A DNA stretch of 39,384 nucleotides from Melioribacteraceae bacterium (GTDB taxonomy: Bacteria; Bacteroidota; Ignavibacteria; Ignavibacteriales; Melioribacteraceae). The notes under the pieces are model-generated. The model searched no databases. It saw nothing but the letters and a program-made list of their open reading frames with translations, and was not told where the DNA came from. Both the position numbers and the translations under genes were made by a program. The DNA lies in NCBI GenBank assembly GCA_015493615.1, contig WGCV01000014.1, forward strand, positions 1 to 39,384, read 5' to 3'. Below are positions 1-8,143 of the stretch, one piece after another (within the stretch, counting starts at the first letter, position 1; each line of letters opens with the position of its first letter).

Positions 1-205
1 GAACTTAAAAACAATTGTTGACCAACATATGTCAATGTTGCAAAACAATAGCAAGAGAGTTAAAAAATATTTCAACCATCCGGAAATTAACTATGCCGCT
101 TAATAACGGTTTTTTATCGCCGGATTAATAAGGATATAAACCATAGAGAAGATAATACTGCACGCTCGAAATTAATGAAATAGAAAAGAGTGTTTCCGTT
201 GGTTC

Positions 206-368
206 AACTGCTTCGCAGTTGGCATTCATCCTTTCCTTCATTAACCCCGAATTTAATTCGGGGCTATTCTGATTTAACTGCTTCGCAGTTAGTTTCTTCA
301 AATATTGATTTTCATTTTTCGATATTATGCGAAATTTGGGGGCTATTGAATTAACTTGCTTCGCAGTT
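206..368. repeat. Three copies of the palindrome AACTGCTTCGCAGTT
   Basis: Perfect inverted repeats AACTGC-TTC-GCAGTT lie at 206-220 and 276-290. A one-base variant (AACTTGCTTCGCAGTT) lies at 353-368. Copies two and three are followed by AGTTT. The spacing of about 70-77 nt is regular. They look like dispersed hairpin repeats (REP-like) rather than part of a gene; the function is unknown. Confidence 0.7.
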
Positions 369-1133
369 AGTTTATTTAAATAAAAATTTTTCCGGCTTCG
401 GTTTTTGTAAACCGTGAGATTCAATAATTCAATATTTTACTTCCAAAGCGCGAAGCGCTTAAATTCATAATAACTATGGGGGAAACCCATTGAGGTGATA
501 TATCCCCAAACAACACGAACTGCGAATGCAGTTCAATTTAACCCAAAATTGTCATTAGAATTTTTTCTAATCTAAAATTTTTAAGAAAAATACTATTTTT
601 TGTAACGTAGATTGCTTGCAATCTGCGAAAAAACAGCATAATGCTAAATTGCAGCCACAGTCCGCCGTGGCGGAGACCGTTCGCAAGCTCACTAAACTCC
701 GCCTTGGACGGACTGCGCTACAAATAGAACGAGTAAGATTTTCTTACATGGTTTTTTGTCTAATGACAATTTTGGGTTTAATTTTTTTAACAAATATAAG
801 AAAGCTTTGCAAAACCTAACCCGGACAAGTCGGAAACAACATGAGAAAAAGTTGAACAAAAAAATAATCTCTGAAAACTCTACAAATAAAAGACTTTAGA
901 GTATTTGGGGAAATATTCAGCCCAAAACAACACGAATTTTACAGATAAGGTACTAAGGCGGAGGAATGGAGGAAAAAGAGAAAAGATAAGCGCTAATTTT
1001 TTTTTGCATTTCCCCTCTTTTGTTTTACCTCTTACTTTAAAACATCTATTGAGAATATTCCAATTTTAAAAAGTTGGTTAACAACTCCGTAGGAGTGTTA
1101 TCTTTGTAAAACGAAATCGTGCTATTATCTATT

Positions 1134-1251
1134 AGCTCCGTAGGTGCGACACTATTTGTATGTGTCAGCCGTTTTATTTTTTGTATCGCTCCGACGAAGC
1201 TTAAGATTGGTTGTTTTTTGTTTATTACAATGATTTTGCTCCTACGGAGCT
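1134..1251. repeat. Inverted pair AGCTCCGTAGG / CCTACGGAGCT
   Basis: AGCTCCGTAGG at 1134-1144 is the exact reverse complement of CCTACGGAGCT at 1241-1251, giving an 11-bp stem around a 96-nt interval. A related small palindrome, ACTCC-GTA-GGAGT, lies just upstream near 1084-1096. No gene is visible between the arms. This is probably a dispersed intergenic palindrome family. Confidence 0.6.
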
Positions 1252-1295
1252 AAACTTATATCGTATCGTCTATATAATCATCAATTAATGCAATA

Positions 1296-1471
1296 AAGAC
1301 CTTTGCATAACCTAAATTTGTCATATTGAGTCCGCCAATCCGCTAAGGCGGAGGAGGAGGAGTGTAAGCCGTCCGAAATATCTCTAAATTTGGTACTATT
1401 ACCGGTTTTGAGATTCTTCTCCCGCCAAGGCGGGATCAGAATGACAAACTTCGGGGTTCTGCAAAGTCTTC
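1296..1471. mobile_element. MITE-like element, older copy (176 bp)
   Basis: The left end AAGACCTTTGCATAACC pairs with the right end, whose reverse complement reads GAAGACTTTGCAGAACC, and TTTGTCAT follows a few bases inside on both arms. The same terminal inverted repeat bounds the copies at 20250, 34487 and 36428. No coding capacity is seen. Flanking bases (CAATA / TATAA) do not match, so the target duplication has decayed or never existed. The interior holds CCGCTAAGGCGG-type hairpins. Confidence 0.6.
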
Positions 1472-1487
1472 TATAATTTCATGTAAC

Positions 1488-2186
1488 TTACTCAAACCCT
1501 TCAAAATAACTTTCGAGATGTGAAAAATCCTTATCGCTTAAACTCATGGAAACAAAACCGGAGAACGTTTCGAGAATTACGACGGCGTTCAAATTGGCGT
1601 CCTTACTGCTAAGCTCCCTAATCTTGGTAACAACATGATGATTGACTTTTGAAATTTCATCGTAAATTTTCTGTAATTTAGCCATTTCCCAGTCGGGCGT
1701 TTCACCTTTTTTATATTTTAAGTATTGAGCAAAAAGATAAGTGGAAAAAACCCTGAACTCGGTTTCGTCTGATGTGGCAAAGGGAAGATGAAATTTAACC
1801 ATCGGTTTTAATTTGCCGACAACAGGACAGCCGCTTGTAGGCATCACAACGCCGAGCAGACTGCTCAAGCCCCGTTGCACCGCTTCTTTCTGGTGGTAAG
1901 TTCGCGCCTCGGTTTTTACGAATATATCTGTAATTTCCGTTGATTGCACATCTGAAAACTTCAGCAGAATTTCCCGCAAGCTTAGCGCAAGGGGACAGTA
2001 TTCATGCGCTTTTTCATCGAGCGGACAATTGGGGCACCGGAAACTTTTCAGTTTTGCCCAATCGTCCTTTTTGAAATTGTCGTTAACTATTAAAAGCGTT
2101 TCGGCGTCGATATCAACGTCAAAGAGAATTTCTTTCCCGTTTTCAAACCAAAACCGGTAGCTGATATTTAGCGCGCCGGAAGACAT
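1488..2186 (-). CDS. Conserved protein with a cysteine cluster (DUF6901-like)
   Basis: The 232-residue protein has no signal peptide or membrane segment. The first ~45 residues resemble a small beta domain. A Cys cluster follows at about residues 51-65 (CPNCPLDEKAHEYCPLA), with another conserved-looking stretch RGLSSLLGVVMPTSGCP near residue 105-121. The pattern matches a family of uncharacterised proteins that I recall as DUF6901; that label is from memory and should be confirmed. The four Cys could bind a metal, which is inference. Its ATG overlaps the stop codon of the upstream nitronate monooxygenase gene by one base (TAATG), so the two are very probably cotranscribed and translationally coupled. 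No reaction can be named. Confidence 0.75.
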   Translation of the reverse strand: MSSGALNISYRFWFENGKEILFDVDIDAETLLIVNDNFKKDDWAKLKSFRCPNCPLDEKAHEYCPLALSLREILLKFSDVQSTEITDIFVKTEARTYHQKEAVQRGLSSLLGVVMPTSGCPVVGKLKPMVKFHLPFATSDETEFRVFSTYLFAQYLKYKKGETPDWEMAKLQKIYDEISKVNHHVVTKIRELSSKDANLNAVVILETFSGFVSMSLSDKDFSHLESYFEGFE

Positions 2187-3139
2187 TAAGAACTGAATCC
2201 GTTTAGTTTTTTTAAGGCGGATTCATATTCTTCAATCAGTTTTTCAAAAACTTCCTTTACCGATGAGATTTTCTCAATCAGCGCCGCGCCTTCGCCCGCT
2301 TCTAACATTCCGTTTTTGAGGTCGCCATCAAACATCCCGAGTTTTTCCCTTTTTTGCCCGAGAATATTTTTTAAGGTTTCTTCTCCGACACCGGCAAACT
2401 CTTTTTTAATAACTTCATCGGAGAACTCGTTTTTAATTACGCGTGCAAAGGCAAGTTTTCTTAAAATTAAAACTGTGTCCCTTTCACCCGCGTTAACAAG
2501 CGCGTTCTTAAAATTTTCATGCGCCGAAGATTCCTCTGTCGCGGCAAAGAGCGTCCCGATTTGAACGCCTTCGGCTCCGAGCGCAAGAGCGGCAAGCATT
2601 CCGCGTCCCGAAGCTATTCCTCCCGCGGCGATTAAAGGGACTGAAATTTCCGGAGCCGCAATCTGAAGAAGGGCGAGCGTCGTCAGTTCGTCGGGACCGT
2701 TGTGTCCGCCCGCTTCAACTCCTTCGGCTACTACGGCGTCGCACCCGACGCTCTCGGCTTTTTTCGCCTGCTTTAAGTTGGATACGACATGCGCAACCGT
2801 TATTCCGTTGGATTTAAATTGTTCAATATATTTCCCGGGATGCCCCGCGGACGTAAAAACAATTTTAACTTTCTCGTCAATTATGGTTTTGACCAAGTCG
2901 TCGGAATCTTTCCGTAGCATCGGAAGATTTACGCCGAAAGGTTTTCCGGTTGCGGATTTGCATTTACGAATGTGCTCGGCAAGCAGCTCGGGCTTCATCG
3001 AGCCGGCGCCGATTAATCCGAGTCCGCCGCTGTTTGAAACCGCGGAAGCAAGTTTCCACCCGGAAACCCAAACCATTCCGCCCTGAACAACCGGGTACTC
3101 GATTCCGAAAAGTTCGTTAACTCGCGTTCTAATTTTCAT
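2186..3139 (-). CDS. Nitronate monooxygenase / FabK-like FMN enzyme
   Basis: The 317-residue protein belongs to the 2-nitropropane dioxygenase (NPD) TIM-barrel family, whose members oxidise alkyl nitronates with FMN or act as enoyl-ACP reductase FabK. Seen in the sequence: QGGMVWVSG near residue 19 (N-terminal FMN loop), FTSAGHPG near residue 95, the family motif EGVEAGGHNG near residue 139-148 with the usual catalytic-region His, and AAGGIASGRG near residue 171 (FMN phosphate loop). Length is typical. The motifs do not separate nitronate monooxygenase from FabK, and no other fatty-acid genes lie nearby. It is the first gene of a two-gene operon with the Cys-cluster protein. The start is the ATG at 3139, with only a weak upstream purine signal. 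Confidence 0.88.
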   Translation of the reverse strand: MKIRTRVNELFGIEYPVVQGGMVWVSGWKLASAVSNSGGLGLIGAGSMKPELLAEHIRKCKSATGKPFGVNLPMLRKDSDDLVKTIIDEKVKIVFTSAGHPGKYIEQFKSNGITVAHVVSNLKQAKKAESVGCDAVVAEGVEAGGHNGPDELTTLALLQIAAPEISVPLIAAGGIASGRGMLAALALGAEGVQIGTLFAATEESSAHENFKNALVNAGERDTVLILRKLAFARVIKNEFSDEVIKKEFAGVGEETLKNILGQKREKLGMFDGDLKNGMLEAGEGAALIEKISSVKEVFEKLIEEYESALKKLNGFSS

Positions 3140-3324
3140 AATTCAGATTATTAATTTTTGTGAAAGTATAATTTATGAATAATTTTTATTTTCATGAAAT
3201 AAATTAATCACACGGCGAAGGAAAATTTTTCGCCCTGCGGGAGAATTGTATCCGAACGATCAGGCAAAAGGCAGGGCTTAAGTTTTTCAGCGAGCCTTAA
3301 TTTACTTGTGAACAGAACCGAAAC

Positions 3325-3346
3325 AATCCCGAAATCTTTCGGGATT
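3325..3346. other. Perfect 10-bp stem hairpin in the intergenic space
   Basis: AATCCCGAAA-TC-TTTCGGGATT is a perfect palindrome downstream of the monooxygenase-fold gene. It lacks a clear T tract on either strand, so I do not call it an intrinsic terminator. It may be a dispersed palindrome or stabilise an mRNA 3' end. Confidence 0.4.
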
Positions 3347-3424
3347 TGGGCGGAACGAGAACGGGCGGATGGCGCACCGGCTATCGTTTGGTAGTCAGCA
3401 GCCAACGCGTTTGTGCAGTCGGCT

Positions 3425-3727
3425 TTATTCGGCAAACACTTCGTAATGTGTTACTTTTTCTTCAAATTCTAACAGGAATTTCTCGTCTTCCGGATAATAT
3501 TTCGCTTTTTCAAAATCCTCTCCGGCAAAATTTTTAATCACTTCAAGATTTTCCCAAAACGTAATCAATTTAAAATGTCCGATATCATCATTGGTGTTTC
3601 TTAAAAAAGTTAGCTTTACAAATCCCTTTGTTTTCTTATAATCCGGAATTGCTCTTGACTTCATAAATTCCGTGTATTCTTCAAAATCTTCAATTCTCGT
3701 TTTTCCGTTCCAAATTCTTGCAATCAT
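3425..3727 (-). CDS. Small antibiotic-biosynthesis-monooxygenase-fold protein
   Basis: The 100-residue protein starts MIARIWNGKT and has the look of an ABM (dimeric alpha/beta ferredoxin-like) domain. It opens with a short strand, then a helix containing YTEFMKSRAIPDYKKTKGF, strands with KLTFLRNT and HFKLITFWENLEVIKNF, and an acidic end EEKVTHYEVF. Such proteins act as small monooxygenases, haem-degradation-like enzymes or stress proteins; the substrate cannot be read from sequence. I chose the ATG at 3727. An upstream TTG at 3769 would add 14 residues, but it falls in a low-complexity run of TGCAAT repeats and is unlikely. It lies just downstream of the AlbA_2 protein on the same strand and may be cotranscribed. 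Confidence 0.7.
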   Translation of the reverse strand: MIARIWNGKTRIEDFEEYTEFMKSRAIPDYKKTKGFVKLTFLRNTNDDIGHFKLITFWENLEVIKNFAGEDFEKAKYYPEDEKFLLEFEEKVTHYEVFAE

Positions 3728-3769
3728 TTTTATTTTTTTAATTGTGCAATATGTGCAATTATTGTGCAA

Positions 3770-5092
3770 TCATTTTTTTAGTTCATAGAAGCTTCCTGCT
3801 CCATGTTTTCCACTGGATATTAAAATGTTTTTTTTCAATAATTCTGATAAATCATTACTGGCTGTATTTCGTGAACAATTATTCAATATTTGATATTCTT
3901 TATTTGATATTTTTCCTTTTTCTTTTACGTACAAAACTGCTTTTATCTGTCTTTCGTTAAGTTTAAGATTTTCCAAATCTCTTTTATTAAAAATATCCTT
4001 TTTGAAAGTTATCCAAAAATCACTGCCATCGTTCTTGAATTCAGGGATTGGTAGTCCATGTTTTTGACATTGTTCCACAATTTTTATAGTTCCACGTCCC
4101 CAAGCTTCAATATAACCAGCTCGAAAAAATGCATTTGCAATATCAGGATTACGCGGTTTTGATGAATGCTTTTGTAATAATTTTTCGACTGTCCAATTTT
4201 CAGGAAGCCTTCCTTCATTCCAAATCATTAATTTATCATTGTAAACACTTATTTGAACTGGGAATCCATACGCATAATCCTTATGAACAATGGCATTTAG
4301 CAATGCTTCCCGAATTGCTTCTTTCGGGTATTCGTAATTTTCAATTCGGTGAATACCGTCATAAGAAATTATTGCTTTAATGTATTTGGTAAAAAGAATT
4401 TCGGTTGTTTTTTCAACTTGCTCAAATAAATTTCCGTGAACTTCATCTTGAAAAATCAATTCTGTATCTGTTTGAAAATAACCGATTTTAATAAATGCTC
4501 CTGTTACAAAATTTTCGGGGTCGGGATGAAAAAGCAGTACCGCAGCTCTTTTGAATACAGATTTTTCTAATAATTTTAAATTTTCAAGAACATTTTCGTC
4601 GTTTTCATTTAAAACATTTTCATCAATTCTTTTGTTTTTAACCGCTAATTTTTTGAATAAATCGAGTGTTTCGTTTTTTAGTTCCGTTATTGTAATTATG
4701 GGAATTGGCACACTATCCCAAGTTCTACTTTTCTTTTCAAGTAAGAATTTATCTAACGCAACACCTTTTAATTCTTGCCGTGTGCTACCGCTCCTGTAAA
4801 AATATTGTCCTTTATAATTAACGGCAAAAGGTTGTGGTTCAATAACAATTTCAAGATAATCACCCTTTCTGGTTTTATGTAAATTTACGTCAACTAAAAT
4901 CCCAAGAACGTCTTTTACTTTGTTTGGAATATCTTCAAGAAGTTTTTTTGAGTTTTTAACTCCAACAACTTCTCCTTTGTCATTTTTCCCAATAATAATC
5001 TTTCCGCCCGATGCATTAGCAAAGCCGCAAATCCATTTCAGATATTCATCTTTCCAAGTTTCCTTCCATTCAACATTTTGACTTTCTTGCAT
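3770..5092 (-). CDS. AlbA_2-domain / ATPase-like putative transcriptional regulator
   Basis: The 440-residue protein has the layout of the 'divergent AAA / AlbA_2' regulator family, often annotated as RecG-like. An N-terminal AlbA_2 nucleic-acid-binding domain is seen at about residues 5-110, with VEWKETW, GFANASGGKIIIG and VGVKNSKKLLEDIPNK. A GHKL-type ATPase-like segment follows with REALLNAIVHKDY (about residue 260-275) and GRGTIKIVEQCQKHGLPIPEF (about 340-360). A C-terminal winged-helix-like region (about 380-440) contains LNERQIKAVLYVKEKGKISNKEY-type residues. Such genes are frequent in accessory regions and near defence or toxin loci. The cellular role is unknown. The start ATG at 5092 is preceded by an AAGAGAT purine stretch. 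Confidence 0.8.
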   Translation of the reverse strand: MQESQNVEWKETWKDEYLKWICGFANASGGKIIIGKNDKGEVVGVKNSKKLLEDIPNKVKDVLGILVDVNLHKTRKGDYLEIVIEPQPFAVNYKGQYFYRSGSTRQELKGVALDKFLLEKKSRTWDSVPIPIITITELKNETLDLFKKLAVKNKRIDENVLNENDENVLENLKLLEKSVFKRAAVLLFHPDPENFVTGAFIKIGYFQTDTELIFQDEVHGNLFEQVEKTTEILFTKYIKAIISYDGIHRIENYEYPKEAIREALLNAIVHKDYAYGFPVQISVYNDKLMIWNEGRLPENWTVEKLLQKHSSKPRNPDIANAFFRAGYIEAWGRGTIKIVEQCQKHGLPIPEFKNDGSDFWITFKKDIFNKRDLENLKLNERQIKAVLYVKEKGKISNKEYQILNNCSRNTASNDLSELLKKNILISSGKHGAGSFYELKK

Positions 5093-5265
5093 TTAATCTC
5101 TTTTCCTACAAAGATACATATATTGGATTAATTTCTTTATTGGTTCTCAAATTTTATTTTGTAAGTCTTTGCTACACCTTGCACAGAACGATCTTGCTAT
5201 GAGCAGTAGCGTTTTTCAGCTATTGCTTATAGCTTTTGTTAGTAACAGTTAGACCAATTCTTCTA

Positions 5266-6135
5266 TTAATTACTCACTTTTACCGGAGTGAGTTTCTCAC
5301 CGCTTCTGAATATTACAAATATTAAGATAGCTCCGTAGATTATCTGTCGCATATTGGCTGCAACATTGTTAGGCATGCCAAGAAAACGTAATGCTTCTGG
5401 AAGCAATACAAGAAACGCAGCGGCTCCGGCAATCTTCCACATATTTCTCATTCCGCCAATTATTACTATACTTAGAATAAATATAGACTCATTTATTGTG
5501 AAACTTGTCGGGTCTATGTAACTAATATAATGTGCGTATAAAACTCCCGGAATAGCCGCAAACATAGCGCTTATTGTAAACGAAATAATCTTTGCTTTGT
5601 AAACATTTTTCCCAAGACTTTGAGTGAATATCTCATCCTCGCTTAATGCAATTAAAACTCTTCCGAAAGGCGAACGGCTGATATTGTGCAACAGAAACCA
5701 AACAATAACAACAAAAAAAAGACTGAGAAATAAAAAGGAAACTTTATCATTAAACTGAAAACCGAAAATCTCTAATGCCGGAATTCCGGGTATGCCAAGC
5801 GGACCTCGTGTAAGTGATTGCCAATTATTCATAATAGAAAAAACTACAACTTGAATTCCGAGAGTAATAATTATAAAATAATCGTCAACCGTTCTAAGTG
5901 AAATTGTTGAAACAATAATTGCCGTAATACCGCATAAAAGCATTGCCAAGGGAAGTGTAATAAGAAACGGCAGTCCGTAATTTACCGATAACAAAGCGGT
6001 TGTGTAAGCTCCTATTCCGTAAAATCCGGCGTGGGCAAGTGAAATTAATCCTGAATAGCCCGCTGCTAAACTCAAACTTTGAGCAAGTAAAATGTAGATT
6101 AAAATAAATATGATTAAATGTAAAATATATTCCAA
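5266..6135 (-). CDS. livM: Branched-chain amino acid-type ABC permease LivM
   Basis: The 289-residue, highly hydrophobic protein has about eight to nine membrane segments. The family hallmark is visible near the N terminus, YSGLISLAHAGFYGIGAYTTALL (about residues 28-50), with the cytoplasmic EAA-like loop around SPFGRVLIALSEDEIFTQSLGKNVYKAK (about 165-190). In the Liv/HAAT family LivM pairs with LivH to form the inner-membrane pore, driven by LivG and LivF. It is on the short side for LivM and lacks the N-terminal extension seen in E. coli. It is the last gene of the long transporter operon, 30 nt after the DUF1016 nuclease gene. The true substrate is not established and may be a peptide or other amide. 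Confidence 0.9.
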   Translation of the reverse strand: MEYILHLIIFILIYILLAQSLSLAAGYSGLISLAHAGFYGIGAYTTALLSVNYGLPFLITLPLAMLLCGITAIIVSTISLRTVDDYFIIITLGIQVVVFSIMNNWQSLTRGPLGIPGIPALEIFGFQFNDKVSFLFLSLFFVVIVWFLLHNISRSPFGRVLIALSEDEIFTQSLGKNVYKAKIISFTISAMFAAIPGVLYAHYISYIDPTSFTINESIFILSIVIIGGMRNMWKIAGAAAFLVLLPEALRFLGMPNNVAANMRQIIYGAILIFVIFRSGEKLTPVKVSN

Positions 6136-6165
6136 GACACGAATTCCACTAATTTACACGAATGA

Positions 6166-7212
6166 TTAAAGATACTTTTTTAATAAATTTTTCAATTCTT
6201 CTTTGTTGGGTAAATACAATTGATACTCTTTTGCAAATATTTGATTGTTATCTTCGGGTAGCGTGTATTCAATAACAAAATCGTCTTTTTCTTTGCAGAG
6301 TAAAATACCGATAGTCGGATTTTCTTCTTCCAATTTTATTTCTCTATCGTAATAATTTATATACATTTGCATTTGTCCGATATCGCCGTGTGTAATTTTA
6401 CCTATTTTCAAATCGAACAAGACAAAACATTTTAATAAACGATTATAAAATACCAAATCAATGCGTAAATGTTCTGTTCCGGAAGTAAATCTCTGCTGCC
6501 GTGCAACAAATGAAAATCCTTTACCAAGTTCTAAAAGAAATTTTTCCAAATTGTTTATTATTGCGGTTTCCAAATCGCTTTCGGAATATTTAAAAGATTC
6601 TTCAAGTCCGAGAAACTCTAAAACATAAGGGTCTTTTAGGGCATCGTTTATATTTTCTATAATTTGCCCTTTTTCCGATAGTGATTTAACTCCCTTTTTA
6701 TCCTTGCTTAACAGCAACCGTTCAAACAGCGAACTATTTATTTGACGGTCGAGTTCACGAACAGACCAATTGTTTTCTGCTGTTTCTATTAGATAAAAAT
6801 TACGCTCATCTTCATTTTTTACACTTAGCAATCTTACAAAATGTGACCACGATAATTGTGCAACCACTGATTGCACTTTTGATAGTTTTGAGTTTGCAGA
6901 CACTGTCTGCAAAATTGGGAAAAGGCTATAAAATTGTTTCATATTGTATAAATTACGCCAGGAATAGCCCTTACCAAGAGATTTTGTCAAATCTACAGCC
7001 AACCTTTTTAATAATACAGTCCCGTATTCTGCCTTTTGTTCACCGCCTTGTTCGTACTCAACAATATATCGTCCAATATGCCAATAGGTAATTACAATGG
7101 TATGGTTTACTTCCCGAACAATTTTTGAACGAGAATCTTTTAATAAAGTTTCTATTGCAGAAACCAAGCCATTGTATTTTTTTTCCGAAATATCTTTCAT
7201 ATTATTTTTCAC
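6166..7212 (-). CDS. DUF1016 / YhcG-type PD-(D/E)xK nuclease
   Basis: The 348-residue protein matches the YhcG/DUF1016 family. An N-terminal DUF1016_N helical region is seen at about residues 10-165 with ITYWHIGRYIVEYEQGG and LSWSHFVRLLSVKNEDERNFY. A C-terminal nuclease fold follows with DPYVLEFLGL (about 195) and the catalytic-type core RIDLVFYNRLLKCFVLFDLKIGK (about residues 250-272), giving a D...DxK motif. Family members are nucleases of poorly known role, often in mobile or defence contexts. This one interrupts livH and livM with gaps of 46 and 30 nt, on the same strand. The first codon is GTG at 7212; an in-frame ATG at 7200 (MKDISEKK) is an equally plausible start. It looks like an insertion into the transporter operon. 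Confidence 0.88.
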   Translation of the reverse strand: MKNNMKDISEKKYNGLVSAIETLLKDSRSKIVREVNHTIVITYWHIGRYIVEYEQGGEQKAEYGTVLLKRLAVDLTKSLGKGYSWRNLYNMKQFYSLFPILQTVSANSKLSKVQSVVAQLSWSHFVRLLSVKNEDERNFYLIETAENNWSVRELDRQINSSLFERLLLSKDKKGVKSLSEKGQIIENINDALKDPYVLEFLGLEESFKYSESDLETAIINNLEKFLLELGKGFSFVARQQRFTSGTEHLRIDLVFYNRLLKCFVLFDLKIGKITHGDIGQMQMYINYYDREIKLEEENPTIGILLCKEKDDFVIEYTLPEDNNQIFAKEYQLYLPNKEELKNLLKKYL

Positions 7213-7258
7213 ACTGCTTAAATTAAAGCGCTAAATACTGATAACTCAAAACTAATAA

Positions 7259-8131
7259 CTAAATATCTATTTTTTTTAGTCTTTTACCGCTAAACCCAAG
7301 CGGTTTCCAGATTAGGAACAAAATTAAAATTATGTAAGCCGTTGCGTCCATCCATTTGCTGTCTATGTAGTAAGCCGAAAGATGCTGTGCGGTTGCAAGC
7401 AGCAGCGCTCCGCCGATTAACCCACTGTAGTTGCCGACTCCGCCTATTATCATTGCAACAACTGCATAAAGAAAAATATGAAATCCCATTGTCGGCGTCA
7501 TATCGGTATCCAAGGCAATTAAAATACCGGCAATTGCGGCAAGAGCAGAGCCGATAATAAAACTCCATAAAATAACTCTGTCCGAGCTGATACCGAAAAT
7601 ATTACTTAGCTCCGAGTTTGAAGAAACAGCTCTTATCTGTTTGCCGAGAGATGTATATTGTAAAAATAAAATTGTTGCAATAAATAAAACTATGCTAACA
7701 ACAATTGTAATAATCTGAACATTTGTAATGTAAGCACCCCAAATTTCGTTGCCGACTTTAACCGGCCAAGTGCGAATGCTTTTTGTGTCGTCTCCCCAAA
7801 TTAACGAGACTAAGTTTTGCAATATTACATACAGCCCCAAAGAAGCAATTAACATATTCCAAGAAGACGTTTCTATTTTACGTAATGGTTTATAGATGCT
7901 TAGTTCTGTAATTACACTAATTAAAACAGCCCCAATTATTGCCAAGGGAATTGCGAACCAAAAGCTAAACCCAAGTTGAATTGAAAAGAGAAGAGTTAAA
8001 TATGCACCGAGGGTTATTGTTATTGCGTGGGCAAAATGAAAAAATTTTACTGATTGGTAAATAATAGAAAAAGAAATTATTAAAAGAGAATAGATGGAAA
8101 AAGAAAGAAAAATGTTTATAATGAATTGCAT
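7259..8131 (-). CDS. livH: Branched-chain amino acid-type ABC permease LivH
   Basis: The 290-residue integral membrane protein has the LivH signature near its N terminus, SVKFFHFAHAITITLGAYLTLLF (about residues 27-49). The cytoplasmic EAA-like loop TSLGKQIRAVSSNSELSNIFGI is at about 165-187, and a closing region reads VVAMIIGGVGNYSGLIGGALLL (about 225-247). Eight or so hydrophobic spans are present. It should form the heterodimeric translocation pore with LivM. Its ATG lies 12 nt after the stop codon of the upstream single-TM protein gene, which ties the radical SAM block to the transporter. Length is normal for the family. Confidence 0.92.
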   Translation of the reverse strand: MQFIINIFLSFSIYSLLIISFSIIYQSVKFFHFAHAITITLGAYLTLLFSIQLGFSFWFAIPLAIIGAVLISVITELSIYKPLRKIETSSWNMLIASLGLYVILQNLVSLIWGDDTKSIRTWPVKVGNEIWGAYITNVQIITIVVSIVLFIATILFLQYTSLGKQIRAVSSNSELSNIFGISSDRVILWSFIIGSALAAIAGILIALDTDMTPTMGFHIFLYAVVAMIIGGVGNYSGLIGGALLLATAQHLSAYYIDSKWMDATAYIILILFLIWKPLGFSGKRLKKIDI

Positions 8132-8143
8132 TTTAACAACAAA

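Larger units (their letters stand above)
1..1487. other. Gene-free region rich in short palindromes
   Basis: I see no convincing gene here. The short open frames at 125-424 and 616-819 are built from repeats. The stretch holds three copies of a palindrome (206-368), a related hairpin AACTGC-GAAT-GCAGTT near 520-535, a hairpin repeat at 602-633 with an inverted copy at 14949-14980, a GC-rich hairpin with GCCGTGGCGG near 660, an inverted pair at 1134/1241, and a MITE-like element at 1296-1471. Confidence 0.7.

Noticed and set aside
125-424. 99-codon open frame on the minus strand
   Set aside because: Its repeated KLTAKQxN pieces are translations of the AACTGC palindromes and their flanks; no ribosome site and no protein-like composition.
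616-819. 67-codon open frame on the plus strand
   Set aside because: It runs through the GC-rich hairpin repeat near 660 and has no ribosome site; it looks like chance within repeats.
3208-3435. 75-codon open frame on the minus strand
   Set aside because: It crosses a perfect hairpin and overlaps the end of the monooxygenase-fold gene; composition is not protein-like.
5219-5236. Hairpin AGCTAT-TGCTT-ATAGCT downstream of livM as a terminator
   Set aside because: On the minus strand it is followed by GAAAAAC instead of a T run, so it does not fit an intrinsic terminator for the operon.
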